Source: JBKQWK01 sp052139595 (GTDB lineage Bacteria; Actinomycetota; Thermoleophilia; UBA2241). Taken from it: a stretch of DNA of 7,547 bases. Shown here one piece after another: positions 1-6,085 of the stretch (position 1 is the first letter of the stretch; each line of letters begins with the position of its first letter). A program made the translations under genes and the position numbers. The stretch is taken from contig JBKQWK010000298.1 of NCBI GenBank assembly GCA_052139595.1, forward strand, positions 1-7,547. The letters run 5' to 3'. Under the pieces are notes generated by a model, which was given only the letters and a program-made list of their open reading frames with translations, had not been told where the DNA came from and did not search any database.

Positions 1-245
1 GTCGCCAAGTCAAGGTCATACCGCTGCAGACCGATGTGGAACTGGCACCGCGCTTGGGACTTGCCGAGGGCGTCGTCATGCTGGTCCACGGCGATGCTGC
101 GCTCAGTGACTTAGGCTTGGTTGAACAGGCAGAGATTGCCCGCAGCAGTCTGCGGCTGGTCGCCAGTCGTGCCGCACACACCCTCTTGAGCGTCGAGGTT
201 GAAGCGTTGAGGGCACGCTTGCGCACGCTGGTCGAGGGCCGATGA
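1..245 (+). CDS. hisG: ATP phosphoribosyltransferase catalytic subunit, short form (3' part only)
   Basis: This is the C-terminal ~80 residues of HisG, the first enzyme of histidine synthesis, which joins ATP and PRPP to give phosphoribosyl-ATP. The gene enters from the left edge; the first complete codon is at 3 and the stop is 243-245. The stretch DVELAPRLGLAEGVV matches the conserved HisG segment (family pattern G-S-V-E-L-A-P-x-x-G-L-A-D). It is followed by the GLVE...I...S..RL..SRA segment that normally closes the catalytic domain. The protein ends ~20 residues later, with no ~80-residue C-terminal regulatory domain, so this is the short form. From family knowledge, short HisG works as a hetero-octamer with HisZ, which is not in this window. 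The stop overlaps the hisD start in an ATGA, implying translational coupling. Confidence 0.93.
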   Translation, partial: RQVKVIPLQTDVELAPRLGLAEGVVMLVHGDAALSDLGLVEQAEIARSSLRLVASRAAHTLLSVEVEALRARLRTLVEGR

Positions 246-1546
246 AGCGCCTGATCATGAGTGGCGAGCCTGAGCGCGTGGTCGCCGAACTGCGCGCCTT
301 CGCGCCGCCGGCGGATACGGTGCGTACAGCGGTGACGGCGATCGTTACCGACGTTCAGGCGCGCGGTGACGACGCTGTGCGCGCCGCCAGTACGCGCATC
401 GATCAGGTTGATCTATCGGCCGACTATCGCGTCTCGCTGGCAACCATGCAGCAGGCGCTGGCGGCGATGGCGCCGCCGCTGCGCCGGGCGCTCGAACTGG
501 CGGCGACGAATATTCGCGCTTACCACGAGCGCGAGGCTCCGCACCGCTGGCGAGAGACGCTGGCTCAGGGTCAGGTCGTCGGTCAGGAGGTCGTGCCGCT
601 GGGTGTCGCCGGCCTCTACGTACCCGGCGGCCTCGCCAACTATCCGTCGTCGGTGCTGATGACGGTTATTCCGGCTCAGGTCGCCGGCTGCGAGCGCCTC
701 GTTGTCTGCTCGCCGCCGCGGCGAGGTGTCGCCGTTGGGAGCCGCGAGAGTGAGTCATCTGCCGCGGCCGGCGCGCAGGTTGCCGCCGGCGTCGCCGCGG
801 CGTGCGCTCTGCTCGGCGTGAGCGACCTCTACCCGATCGGCGGCGCGCAGGCGGTCGCCGCCATGGCCTACGGCACGGCGACCGTGCCGCGCTGCGACAT
901 TATCGCCGGGCCCGGCAATGCCTACGTCACCGAAGCTAAACGTCAAGTTATGGGTGAGGTTGCCATCGACGGTCTGGCCGGACCGAGCGAAGTGCTGATC
1001 GTCGCCGACGCCGACGGTAACGTCGAGTGGCTGGCGGCCGATCTGCTCGCACAGGCCGAGCACGGGTCGGGCGCCATGGCCGCTCTCGTTGATATCGGCG
1101 GCGAAGTGGGTGACCGCGTCGCCGACGCGGTCACCGTTCTCGCCGCCGAGCTGGGCATCGGCGACGAGAACGTGGCGATTGTTGCCGTCGCCGACCGCGT
1201 GGCCGCCATCACTCTGGTCAATTGTTTCGCGCCCGAGCACCTCGAGCTGCACCTGGCTGACGCCGCCGACATGGTCCCTCGGATTCACAACGCCGGCGCC
1301 ATCTTCGTTGGTCCCGCAGCGGCGACAGCATTCGCCGACTACGCCGCCGGCAGCAACCACGTGCTGCCGACCGGCGGCTCCGCCCGCTTCGCCCAGGGTC
1401 TCAGCGTGGCTCATTTTCAGAAGCGGACCGGCGTGGTAGAACTGGATCGCGCCGCAGCCCAAACTCTGGCGCCGCATGTTGCCATCATTGCCAAAGAAGA
1501 GGGCCTGCCGGCACACGCCCGCGCGGCGAACCTGCGAGCGGAGTGA
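242..1546 (+). CDS. hisD: Histidinol dehydrogenase
   Basis: HisD oxidises L-histidinol to L-histidine in two NAD-dependent steps in the cytoplasm, with a bound zinc. The 434-residue product has the usual length. Visible family segments, in order, are VPGGLANYPSSVLM (~127-140), GGAQAVAAMAYGT (~200-212), GPGNAYVTEAKRQV (~223-236), IDGLAGPSEVLIVAD (~242-256), AEHG (272-275), APEHLE (330-335), ADYAAGSNHVLPT (365-377) and EGLPAHARAANLR (420-432). By comparison with E. coli HisD, the zinc ligands would be Q271, H274, D366 and H425, and the catalytic pair E332/H333; all are present. Two oddities are a Ser/Glu/Ala-rich insertion near residues 160-180 and a region between ~300 and 320 that is several residues shorter than usual. 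The ATG at 242 overlaps the hisG stop by 4 bp. An ATG at 257 is a less likely alternative. Confidence 0.97.
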   Translation: MKRLIMSGEPERVVAELRAFAPPADTVRTAVTAIVTDVQARGDDAVRAASTRIDQVDLSADYRVSLATMQQALAAMAPPLRRALELAATNIRAYHEREAPHRWRETLAQGQVVGQEVVPLGVAGLYVPGGLANYPSSVLMTVIPAQVAGCERLVVCSPPRRGVAVGSRESESSAAAGAQVAAGVAAACALLGVSDLYPIGGAQAVAAMAYGTATVPRCDIIAGPGNAYVTEAKRQVMGEVAIDGLAGPSEVLIVADADGNVEWLAADLLAQAEHGSGAMAALVDIGGEVGDRVADAVTVLAAELGIGDENVAIVAVADRVAAITLVNCFAPEHLELHLADAADMVPRIHNAGAIFVGPAAATAFADYAAGSNHVLPTGGSARFAQGLSVAHFQKRTGVVELDRAAAQTLAPHVAIIAKEEGLPAHARAANLRAE

Positions 1547-1554
1547 GGTCCGCC

Positions 1555-2145
1555 ATGGATGCACGCCGTGCCAGCGCACAGCGCAGCACGAGTGAGACCG
1601 ACATCTCGCTGGAGCTGCTCCTTGACGGTGAGGGCGACGCGACCGTCACCACCGGGATCGGCTTTCTCGACCACATGCTGACTCTGTTCGCTCACCACGG
1701 AAACTTCGATCTGACGCTGACAGCGCGCGGCGACCTCGCCGTCGACGACCACCATACCGTCGAAGACGTCGGCCTCGTTCTCGGTCAGGCGTTGGCCATG
1801 GCGCTCGGCGACCGACGGGGGATTCGTCGCTACGGCTCAGCCGTCTTGCCGATGGATGAGGCCCTGGCTCTGATTGCCGTTGATCTTTCGGGAAGGCCGT
1901 TCTTGCAGCAAGATCTGCCGCTTGCCGGCGTGCGCATCGGCAGCTTCGAAGCTGGTCTCACGAGCCACTTCTGGCGCTCGTTCGTGAATCGCGCCGGTAT
2001 GACGCTGCACATCCGTCTGCTCAGCGGCGACGATCCCCATCACATTGTTGAAGCGGTCTTCAAAGGCACGGCGCGGGCGCTGGCCGTGGCGTGCGAACGC
2101 CACGGCCGCAGCGACGCCGTGCCCAGCAGCAAGGGGGCCCTCTGA
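1555..2145 (+). CDS. hisB: Imidazoleglycerol-phosphate dehydratase
   Basis: This monofunctional IGP dehydratase (196 residues) converts imidazole glycerol phosphate to imidazole acetol phosphate using a manganese centre. Both family signatures are intact: VDDHHTVEDVGLVLG at residues 63-77 and GDDPHHIVEAVFKG at 158-171. FLDHM (37-41) and AHHG (46-49) are also present. The histidines and glutamates of the two HHxxE motifs (H66, H67, E70; H162, H163, E166) are the expected metal ligands. There is no N-terminal histidinol-phosphatase domain of the E. coli HisB type, so that phosphatase must be encoded elsewhere. I chose the ATG at 1555 because a GAGG at 1545-1548 lies 6 nt upstream. A GTG at 1543, overlapping the hisD stop as GTGA, would add four residues and cannot be excluded. 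Confidence 0.96.
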   Translation: MDARRASAQRSTSETDISLELLLDGEGDATVTTGIGFLDHMLTLFAHHGNFDLTLTARGDLAVDDHHTVEDVGLVLGQALAMALGDRRGIRRYGSAVLPMDEALALIAVDLSGRPFLQQDLPLAGVRIGSFEAGLTSHFWRSFVNRAGMTLHIRLLSGDDPHHIVEAVFKGTARALAVACERHGRSDAVPSSKGAL

Positions 2146-2195
2146 CAACCGACGACTCGCTGTCGGTGGTCCGGCCGCTGGCGCCGGCCGCAACG

Positions 2196-2215
2196 CTGCC
2201 GGCGTCAGCCGGCAG
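2196..2215 (+). promoter_or_regulatory. Hairpin abutting the hisH ribosome binding site
   Basis: A perfect 8-bp inverted repeat, CTGCCGGC / GCCGGCAG with a GTCA loop, lies in the hisB-hisH gap. Its 3' arm shares two bases with the AGGAG at 2214-2218, the best Shine-Dalgarno sequence before hisH. A folded RNA could therefore reduce access to the hisH ribosome binding site, with ribosomes leaving hisB perhaps opening it. The repeat is seen directly; the regulatory role is inferred. In GC-rich sequence, short strong stems also occur by chance. Confidence 0.35.
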
Positions 2216-2228
2216 GAGACCGCGTCTG

Positions 2229-2880
2229 GTGGTGGTTGACTACGGCATGGGCAACTTGGCCAGTGTCGCCAAGGCGCTGGAGCGGGCTGGCGCGCTGGTC
2301 ACGGTCAGCGACGAACTCGGCGCCGTCCGGGTAGCCGACGGCGTCGTGCTGCCAGGCGTCGGCGCCTTTCGCGATGCGGCCGCGCGCCTCGCTGAGACTG
2401 GCCTCGGTGAGGCTGTCTGCGCGCATTGCCGCCGGCGTACCGTTTCTCGGCATCTGTCTCGGCTTGCAATTGCCGTTCACCAGCAGTGGCGAAGGTGGTC
2501 GCTGGCCGGGGCTGGGCGTGTTTGCAGGCAGCGTCGAGCGTCTCGAAACCACGCTCAAGGTGCCACATATCGGCTGGAACGAGGTCGCCTGGCGGCCGGT
2601 CGGCGCGCGGCTGCGCGCCGGCCTCGGCGACCACCCTGCTTTTTACTTCGTGCACTCGTTCGCCGCTCGCCCGACCGACGCGACCATCATTGCCGCGGTG
2701 ACCGATCACGGCGGCGACCACGTCGCCGCCGTGGCGCGCGACAATATCTGGGCGGTACAGTTTCATCCAGAGAAGAGTTCGGCGGCCGGGTTGCGACTGC
2801 TGGGCAGCTTTGTCAGGTTCGCCAGTGAAGAAAGGATGGGTTGTGAAACTCTACCCGGCGATCGATATTCTCGGCGGTAA
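2229..2880 (+). CDS. hisH: Imidazole glycerol phosphate synthase, glutaminase subunit (frameshifted)
   Basis: HisH is the class I glutamine amidotransferase that releases ammonia for HisF. The N-terminal part (VVDYGMGNLASVAKALE, then LPGVGAF with the oxyanion-strand motif) is read from 2229 to about 2420. The rest (PFLGICLGLQL with the nucleophile Cys, codon 2455-2457; VPHIGWN; VQFHPEKS with His codon 2764-2766 and Glu codon 2770-2772) is read in the next frame. The break lies at the GCGCGC tract 2419-2424. Adding one GC unit there gives EAV-CARIAAGV-PFLGIC with normal family spacing and a product of ~217 residues with an intact Cys-His-Glu triad. The GTG start at 2229 is chosen for the AGGAG 10 nt upstream. 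A GTG at 2166 or a CTG at 2142 would give a longer N-terminus. The second frame runs on to 2880, overlapping hisA by 38 bp and adding ~20 residues beyond the usual end. Sequencing error or real inactivation are both possible. Confidence 0.88.
2413..2424 (+). other. Frameshift site in hisH
   Basis: The reading frame of the hisH N-terminal half and that of its C-terminal half meet here. The codons run GAG GCT GTC TGC and then must shift to CGC ATT GCC GCC. The tract T-GCGCGC-A is one GC dinucleotide short of keeping frame. A GC-repeat contraction, in the genome or in the sequence, explains it most simply. Skipping one base would also restore frame but leaves the protein one residue shorter than typical. 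Confidence 0.8.
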
Positions 2881-3571
2881 AGTGGTGCGTCTGCGCCGCG
2901 GTGACTTTGCTGCGGCGACCATCTTTGCCGACGATCCGCTGGCTTGGGCGCATGAGTGGCAGGATCTTGGCGCCGAAGCGCTGCATGTGGTCGATCTCGA
3001 CGCCGCGCGCAGCGGTGAACTGGTCAACTTCGCAATCGTCGAGCAGATGGTTGAGGAGCTGAGCATCCCGGTGCAGTACGGCGGTGGGGTGCGCACCGCC
3101 AAGAGTCTCGCTACGGTTGCCGGCTCGCGCATTCGCTGGGTGGTCATGGGCACGGCGGCGGTGACGAAGGAGGATCTTCTGCAGGACGCCGTCACGTGGC
3201 TGGGCGATCGTCTGGTTGTGGGTGTGGACTGTGACGCTGGCCTGGTGAGCACGCATGGCTGGCAGCAGCGTTCGGCCATGTCCAATCAGCGTTACGTCAG
3301 CCTTCTGGAGCAGGCCGGCGTCAAGCGCATCGTCTACACAGACATCACGCGGGACGGTATGCTCAGCGGCCCCAATTTCGCCGAACTCGCTCAACTGGCG
3401 GCGGGGACGAGCGTTGAGATCGTGCTCAGCGGCGGCGTCGGCACGCTCGACGACCTGCGCCGGGCACGGGCGGCGGCCGGCGATGCCGGCAATGTTGTCG
3501 GCGTTATCGTCGGCCGGGCGCTGTACGAAAACGTCTTCACGCTGGCCGAAGCCACGGCCGTGCTCGCCTAG
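2843..3571 (+). CDS. hisA: ProFAR isomerase (phosphoribosylformimino-5-aminoimidazole carboxamide ribotide isomerase)
   Basis: HisA is a (βα)8-barrel that performs the Amadori rearrangement of ProFAR to PRFAR, the substrate of HisH-HisF. The product has 242 residues, a typical length. The first strand reads KLYPAIDILGGKVVRL with the catalytic Asp8. VVGVDCDAG carries the second catalytic Asp at about 129. YTDITRDGMLSGPN (165-178) is the signature of the half-barrel, and YGGGVR (79-84) and SGGVG (196-200) are the phosphate-binding loops. The end, IVGRALYENVFTLAEA, is typical. The GTG start at 2843 is preferred because the family starts right before this strand and an AAAGGA at 2831-2836 lies 6 nt upstream. 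In-frame GTGs at 2825 and 2810 would add 6 to 11 residues without homology. hisF follows after 5 bp. Confidence 0.96.
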   Translation: MKLYPAIDILGGKVVRLRRGDFAAATIFADDPLAWAHEWQDLGAEALHVVDLDAARSGELVNFAIVEQMVEELSIPVQYGGGVRTAKSLATVAGSRIRWVVMGTAAVTKEDLLQDAVTWLGDRLVVGVDCDAGLVSTHGWQQRSAMSNQRYVSLLEQAGVKRIVYTDITRDGMLSGPNFAELAQLAAGTSVEIVLSGGVGTLDDLRRARAAAGDAGNVVGVIVGRALYENVFTLAEATAVLA

Positions 3572-3576
3572 GGTCC

Positions 3577-4433
3577 ATGCTCAGCAAGCGCATCATCCCC
3601 TGTCTTGACGTTGCTGCTGGGCGGGTGGTCAAGGGGGTCAACTTCATCGGTTTACGCGACGCTGGCGACCCTGTTGAGCTAGCGGCGCGCTACGACCGCG
3701 AAGGTGCCGACGAGCTTGTCTTTCTCGACATCACGGCGTCGCCCGAGGGCCGCCAGATTGTTGTCGATCTGGCGGCCCGCTGCGCTGAGCAGGTGTTCAT
3801 CCCGTTCACCATTGGCGGTGGCTTGCGTAATGTTGACGATGTGCGCCGCGTGCTTGCCGCCGGCGCCGACAAAGTGACGCTCAACACCGCCGCCGTCGAG
3901 CAGCCAGAGCTGATACGCGCCTGCGCGCAGGGTTTGGCGCCCAGTGCGTCGTCGTCGCGGTCGATGCCCGGCAACTGTCGGGCAGCGGGCAGCAGGGTCG
4001 GCCACCGCAGTGGGAGGTCTACATTCACGGCGGTCGTATGCCGACCGGCATTGACTGCCTCGCCTGGGTTACTCGGGCGGCGGAGCTGGGCGCCGGCGAG
4101 TTCATGCTCACGAGCATGGATCGTGACGGCACGTGCGCAGGCTACGACCTTGATCTCACGCGCGCTGTCGTGCACGCCGTGGATGTGCCGGTGATCGCCA
4201 GTGGCGGTGTAGGCGGGCTCGAAGACCTGGCCGCCGGCCTGCTCGTTGGCGAGGCCGACGCTGTGCTGGCCGCGTCTATCTTCCACTGTGGCACGTACTC
4301 GATCGCCACCGTGAAGGACTACCTCGCTGCAGGCGGAATTCGTGTCCGCCGATCGTTCGTGGATGACGCATCGGCCGGGCTGGAACCAGCGGGCCTTGAG
4401 CCGGCAATTCGGCTCAAGGCGGGAGAGATGTGA
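3577..4433 (+). CDS. hisF: Imidazole glycerol phosphate synthase, cyclase subunit (frameshifted)
   Basis: HisF is the (βα)8-barrel that uses ammonia from HisH to turn PRFAR into IGP and AICAR. The first frame gives MLSKRIIPCLDV with catalytic Asp11, then VVKGVNF, FLDITAS, FTIGGGLRNVDD and DKVTLNTAAV, to about codon 118. The rest lies one frame back: FGAQCVVVAVDAR, then YIHGGRMPTGID, LTSMDRDGT, YDLDLTRAV, VIASGGVGG and ADAVLAASIFH, ending at the stop 4431-4433. Restoring one base near 3930 places the second catalytic aspartate at residue 130, its position in the family, and gives ~285 residues. Two extras are seen: a short Gly/Gln/Ser stretch after VDAR, and ~27 residues beyond the usual GIRVR end, including a repeated GLEPA. 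The ATG at 3577 follows hisA by 5 bp and has only a weak AGGG upstream. Error in the sequence is likelier than true loss, but loss is possible. Confidence 0.9.
3917..3940 (+). other. Frameshift site in hisF within a GC-rich inverted repeat
   Basis: The two halves of hisF are joined here by a -1 change of frame, equal to one missing base. With one base restored near 3930 the protein reads ACAQRFGAQCVVVAVD, matching the family. The break sits inside GCGCC (3917-3921) and GGCGC (3936-3940), which can pair, around the palindrome TGCGCGCA. Such folding is a known cause of read compression or slippage. G-GGT-TTG at 3930-3936 also fits the X-XXY-YYZ slippery pattern in the upstream frame. Confidence 0.75.
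4393..4420 (+). repeat. Perfect 11-bp inverted repeat at the 3' end of hisF
   Basis: GCCTTGAGCCG (4393-4403) and CGGCTCAAGGC (4410-4420) are exact reverse complements around a 6-nt loop, GCAATT. The repeat lies within the C-terminal extension of hisF, 10 bases before the stop codon. It would form a stable RNA hairpin. No T-run follows (the next bases are GGGAGAGATG), so it is not a classical intrinsic terminator. It might stabilise a processed his mRNA end or weaken read-through into the next gene; both roles are inferred. Confidence 0.6.
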
Positions 4434-4467
4434 ACGCACAGGCCACAACGATGAAGGATGGACGACC

Positions 4468-5151
4468 GTGACTTATCGCCGCGTTGACCTCGCCTCGCCA
4501 CCGCCTGACTTGGCAACGGCCGCGGCCTTTGCCGCTGCCGTTGCCGATGCACGCCTGGTATGTTTTCCCACCGACACCGTCTATGGCCTCGGTGGCAGTC
4601 TGCGCCAAGAGACCGTGGCGGCCATTATCGCCGCCAAGGGTCGCGAGCCGGACAAACCATTGCAGGTCATTTTCCCGACACTGCGTCTACTGCTCGACCA
4701 GGTAGTCTTGGGGCCCCGGCTCGGCGGCGCGGTGCGCCGCCTGCTGCCGGGGCCACTCACTCTGCTCGTGCCCTACCCGCCGGGCTGGTCGTGCCCGCCG
4801 CCCGGCTTCGCCGGCGGCACACCGACGCTCGGCGTTCGTGTGCCGCTCTGGCCGGCTTCTGCCCGTCGGCTCGAGCAGCTCAGCGGGCCACTGATCGCCT
4901 CCAGCGCCAACCTGGCCGGCGAGCCACCGCCCCTGCGGCTGGCCGGCGTTGATCCGGCGATTTTGGCGGCCTGCGATCTCGTTTGCGACGGTGGCCAGGT
5001 CGACGGCCATCCCTCGAGCGTGGTAGACCTGTCGCAGTTCGAGACGCAAGGGACCTGGCGTCTGCTTCGGGCGGGTGCCTGGGACGAGGCACACATTGTT
5101 GCTGAGCTAGCCCGCGTTGAGCCGGCCAGCGCCGGCGAGACCGTGTCATGA
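4468..5151 (+). CDS. L-threonylcarbamoyladenylate synthase (Sua5/YrdC/YwlC family)
   Basis: This cytoplasmic enzyme makes threonylcarbamoyl-AMP from threonine, bicarbonate and ATP, the first step of t6A37 tRNA modification. The 227-residue product is essentially one YrdC domain: CFPTDTVYGLGG (32-43), the K-x-R basic motif in AAKGREPDKPLQVIF (56-69), LLPGPLTLLV (92-101), TLGVRVP (120-126), SSANLAGEPPP (145-155) and HPSSVVDL (181-188) all match the family. It lacks the extra C-terminal Sua5 domain of archaeal and yeast forms, so it is YrdC/YwlC-like. The GTG at 4468 is chosen because AAGGA at 4454-4458 lies 9 nt upstream and the family begins shortly after. The frame stays open to 4342, but that stretch overlaps hisF. 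The gene follows hisF by 34 bp. Its product is not linked to histidine synthesis. Confidence 0.94.
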   Translation: MTYRRVDLASPPPDLATAAAFAAAVADARLVCFPTDTVYGLGGSLRQETVAAIIAAKGREPDKPLQVIFPTLRLLLDQVVLGPRLGGAVRRLLPGPLTLLVPYPPGWSCPPPGFAGGTPTLGVRVPLWPASARRLEQLSGPLIASSANLAGEPPPLRLAGVDPAILAACDLVCDGGQVDGHPSSVVDLSQFETQGTWRLLRAGAWDEAHIVAELARVEPASAGETVS

Positions 5152-5197
5152 GATAGGGGCAGTCACGAATACCGGCAGTCGTGAGGAGGCGCTGGCG

Positions 5198-6085
5198 ATG
5201 AGACAGCTGCGCATGTTCCAGGTTGATGTGTTCACCGATCGTTCTTTTGCCGGCAACCCGCTGGCGATCTTTGTCGAAGCGGAGGGTCTCAGTGCGGCCC
5301 AGATGCAGAGCATCGCCGGCGAGATGAACCTCTCCGAGACGACCTTTGTGTTACCGCCAGAGCAGGGCGGTGATGCCAAAGTGCGCATCTTCACGCCGCT
5401 CACCGAGCTGCCGTTTGCCGGTCATCCCAGCGTGGGCACGGCGTGGCAGCTGGTGCACATGGGCGTCGTGCCGGCCGTTGCGCCGCTGACCCGTGTCGTG
5501 CTCGAGCTGGGCGTGGGGCCGACGGTGGTGGAGGTGGCCGTGCGCGACGGTAAGCCGACGGCCGCGGCCGCGCATCAGGGACCACCGACCTTCGGTGCCG
5601 TGATCCCGCGGCCGAGGGTCGCGGCCGTCCTGGGGCTGGCGGCGGACGATCTTGCCGTCGAGCTCGATCCGCTGGTGGTGGCCACCGGGCTCGCCTATGC
5701 GATCATTCCGCTGCGTTCGCAGGACGCTCTCGCTCGCGTGCGTCTGGCCACCGGCCTGCTGGCCGCCTTCGAAAGCGAGTACGCCGAGGTCTATCCGTGG
5801 GCGTTCACCGGGCAACAGGAGCCGTGGATCGAAGCGCGCGGACTGTTTCCTCTCTGTGGCATACCGGAGGATCCGGCCACCGGCAGCGCTGCCGGACCGC
5901 TGGCCGCCTATCTGGCTCGCGCCGGGCGGTTGCCGGACGGCGCCAAACGCGTGGTTTTGCAGGGCCAGCAGGTCGGCCGACCCAGCCTGCTGACGGTTTC
6001 CGTATCCGGGGCGGCGGGTGCGATCAGTGATATCGTCGTTGAGGGCGGTGTGGCGCCGGTCCTCGAAGGCGTGCTGACCATCTGA
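5198..6085 (+). CDS. PhzF-family isomerase, substrate unknown
   Basis: This is a 295-residue member of the PhzF (diaminopimelate-epimerase fold) family, two similar halves with the active site between them. Family segments seen are QVDVFTDRSFAGNPLAIF (8-25), MNLSETTFV (43-51) with the catalytic glutamate E47, IFTPLTELPFAGHPSVGTA (64-82), and GIPEDPATGSAAGPLAAYL (221-239). PhzF itself isomerises DHHA in phenazine synthesis, but no other phenazine genes are here. Most members, like E. coli YddE, have no known substrate, so no pathway is assigned. The ATG at 5198 is chosen for the strong GAGGAGG at 5183-5189, 8 nt upstream. An upstream ATG at 5117 would overlap the previous gene and add 27 residues with no family match. 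The gap to the previous gene is 46 bp. Confidence 0.94.
   Translation: MRQLRMFQVDVFTDRSFAGNPLAIFVEAEGLSAAQMQSIAGEMNLSETTFVLPPEQGGDAKVRIFTPLTELPFAGHPSVGTAWQLVHMGVVPAVAPLTRVVLELGVGPTVVEVAVRDGKPTAAAAHQGPPTFGAVIPRPRVAAVLGLAADDLAVELDPLVVATGLAYAIIPLRSQDALARVRLATGLLAAFESEYAEVYPWAFTGQQEPWIEARGLFPLCGIPEDPATGSAAGPLAAYLARAGRLPDGAKRVVLQGQQVGRPSLLTVSVSGAAGAISDIVVEGGVAPVLEGVLTI

Noticed and set aside
1543..1554. GTG 1543 as the hisB start
   Set aside because: It is possible given the 4-bp overlap with hisD, but the ATG at 1555 has the better-spaced GAGG and a typical N-terminus.
755..1579. 274-codon open frame on the - strand opposite hisD
   Set aside because: It lies wholly antisense to a well-supported HisD and its translation has no recognisable family features; long antisense frames are expected in GC-rich coding DNA.
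2091..2228. Upstream in-frame extension of hisH from ATG 2091
   Set aside because: It would overlap the end of hisB, shows no HisH homology, and the AGGAG before 2229 gives a better start.
3930..3936. Programmed -1 frameshifting as the main explanation for split hisF
   Set aside because: HisF needs one full-length product; no upstream stimulator or well-placed downstream structure is seen, and neighbouring hisH also has an indel, so error or mutation is more likely.
4393..4430. Intrinsic terminator after hisF
   Set aside because: The stem is strong, but it is followed by GGGAGAGATG rather than a T-run, and it lies inside the coding region.
3690..4448. 252-codon open frame on the - strand opposite hisF
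   Set aside because: It is antisense to a clear HisF in both of its frames, and the predicted residues look like random GC-rich composition.
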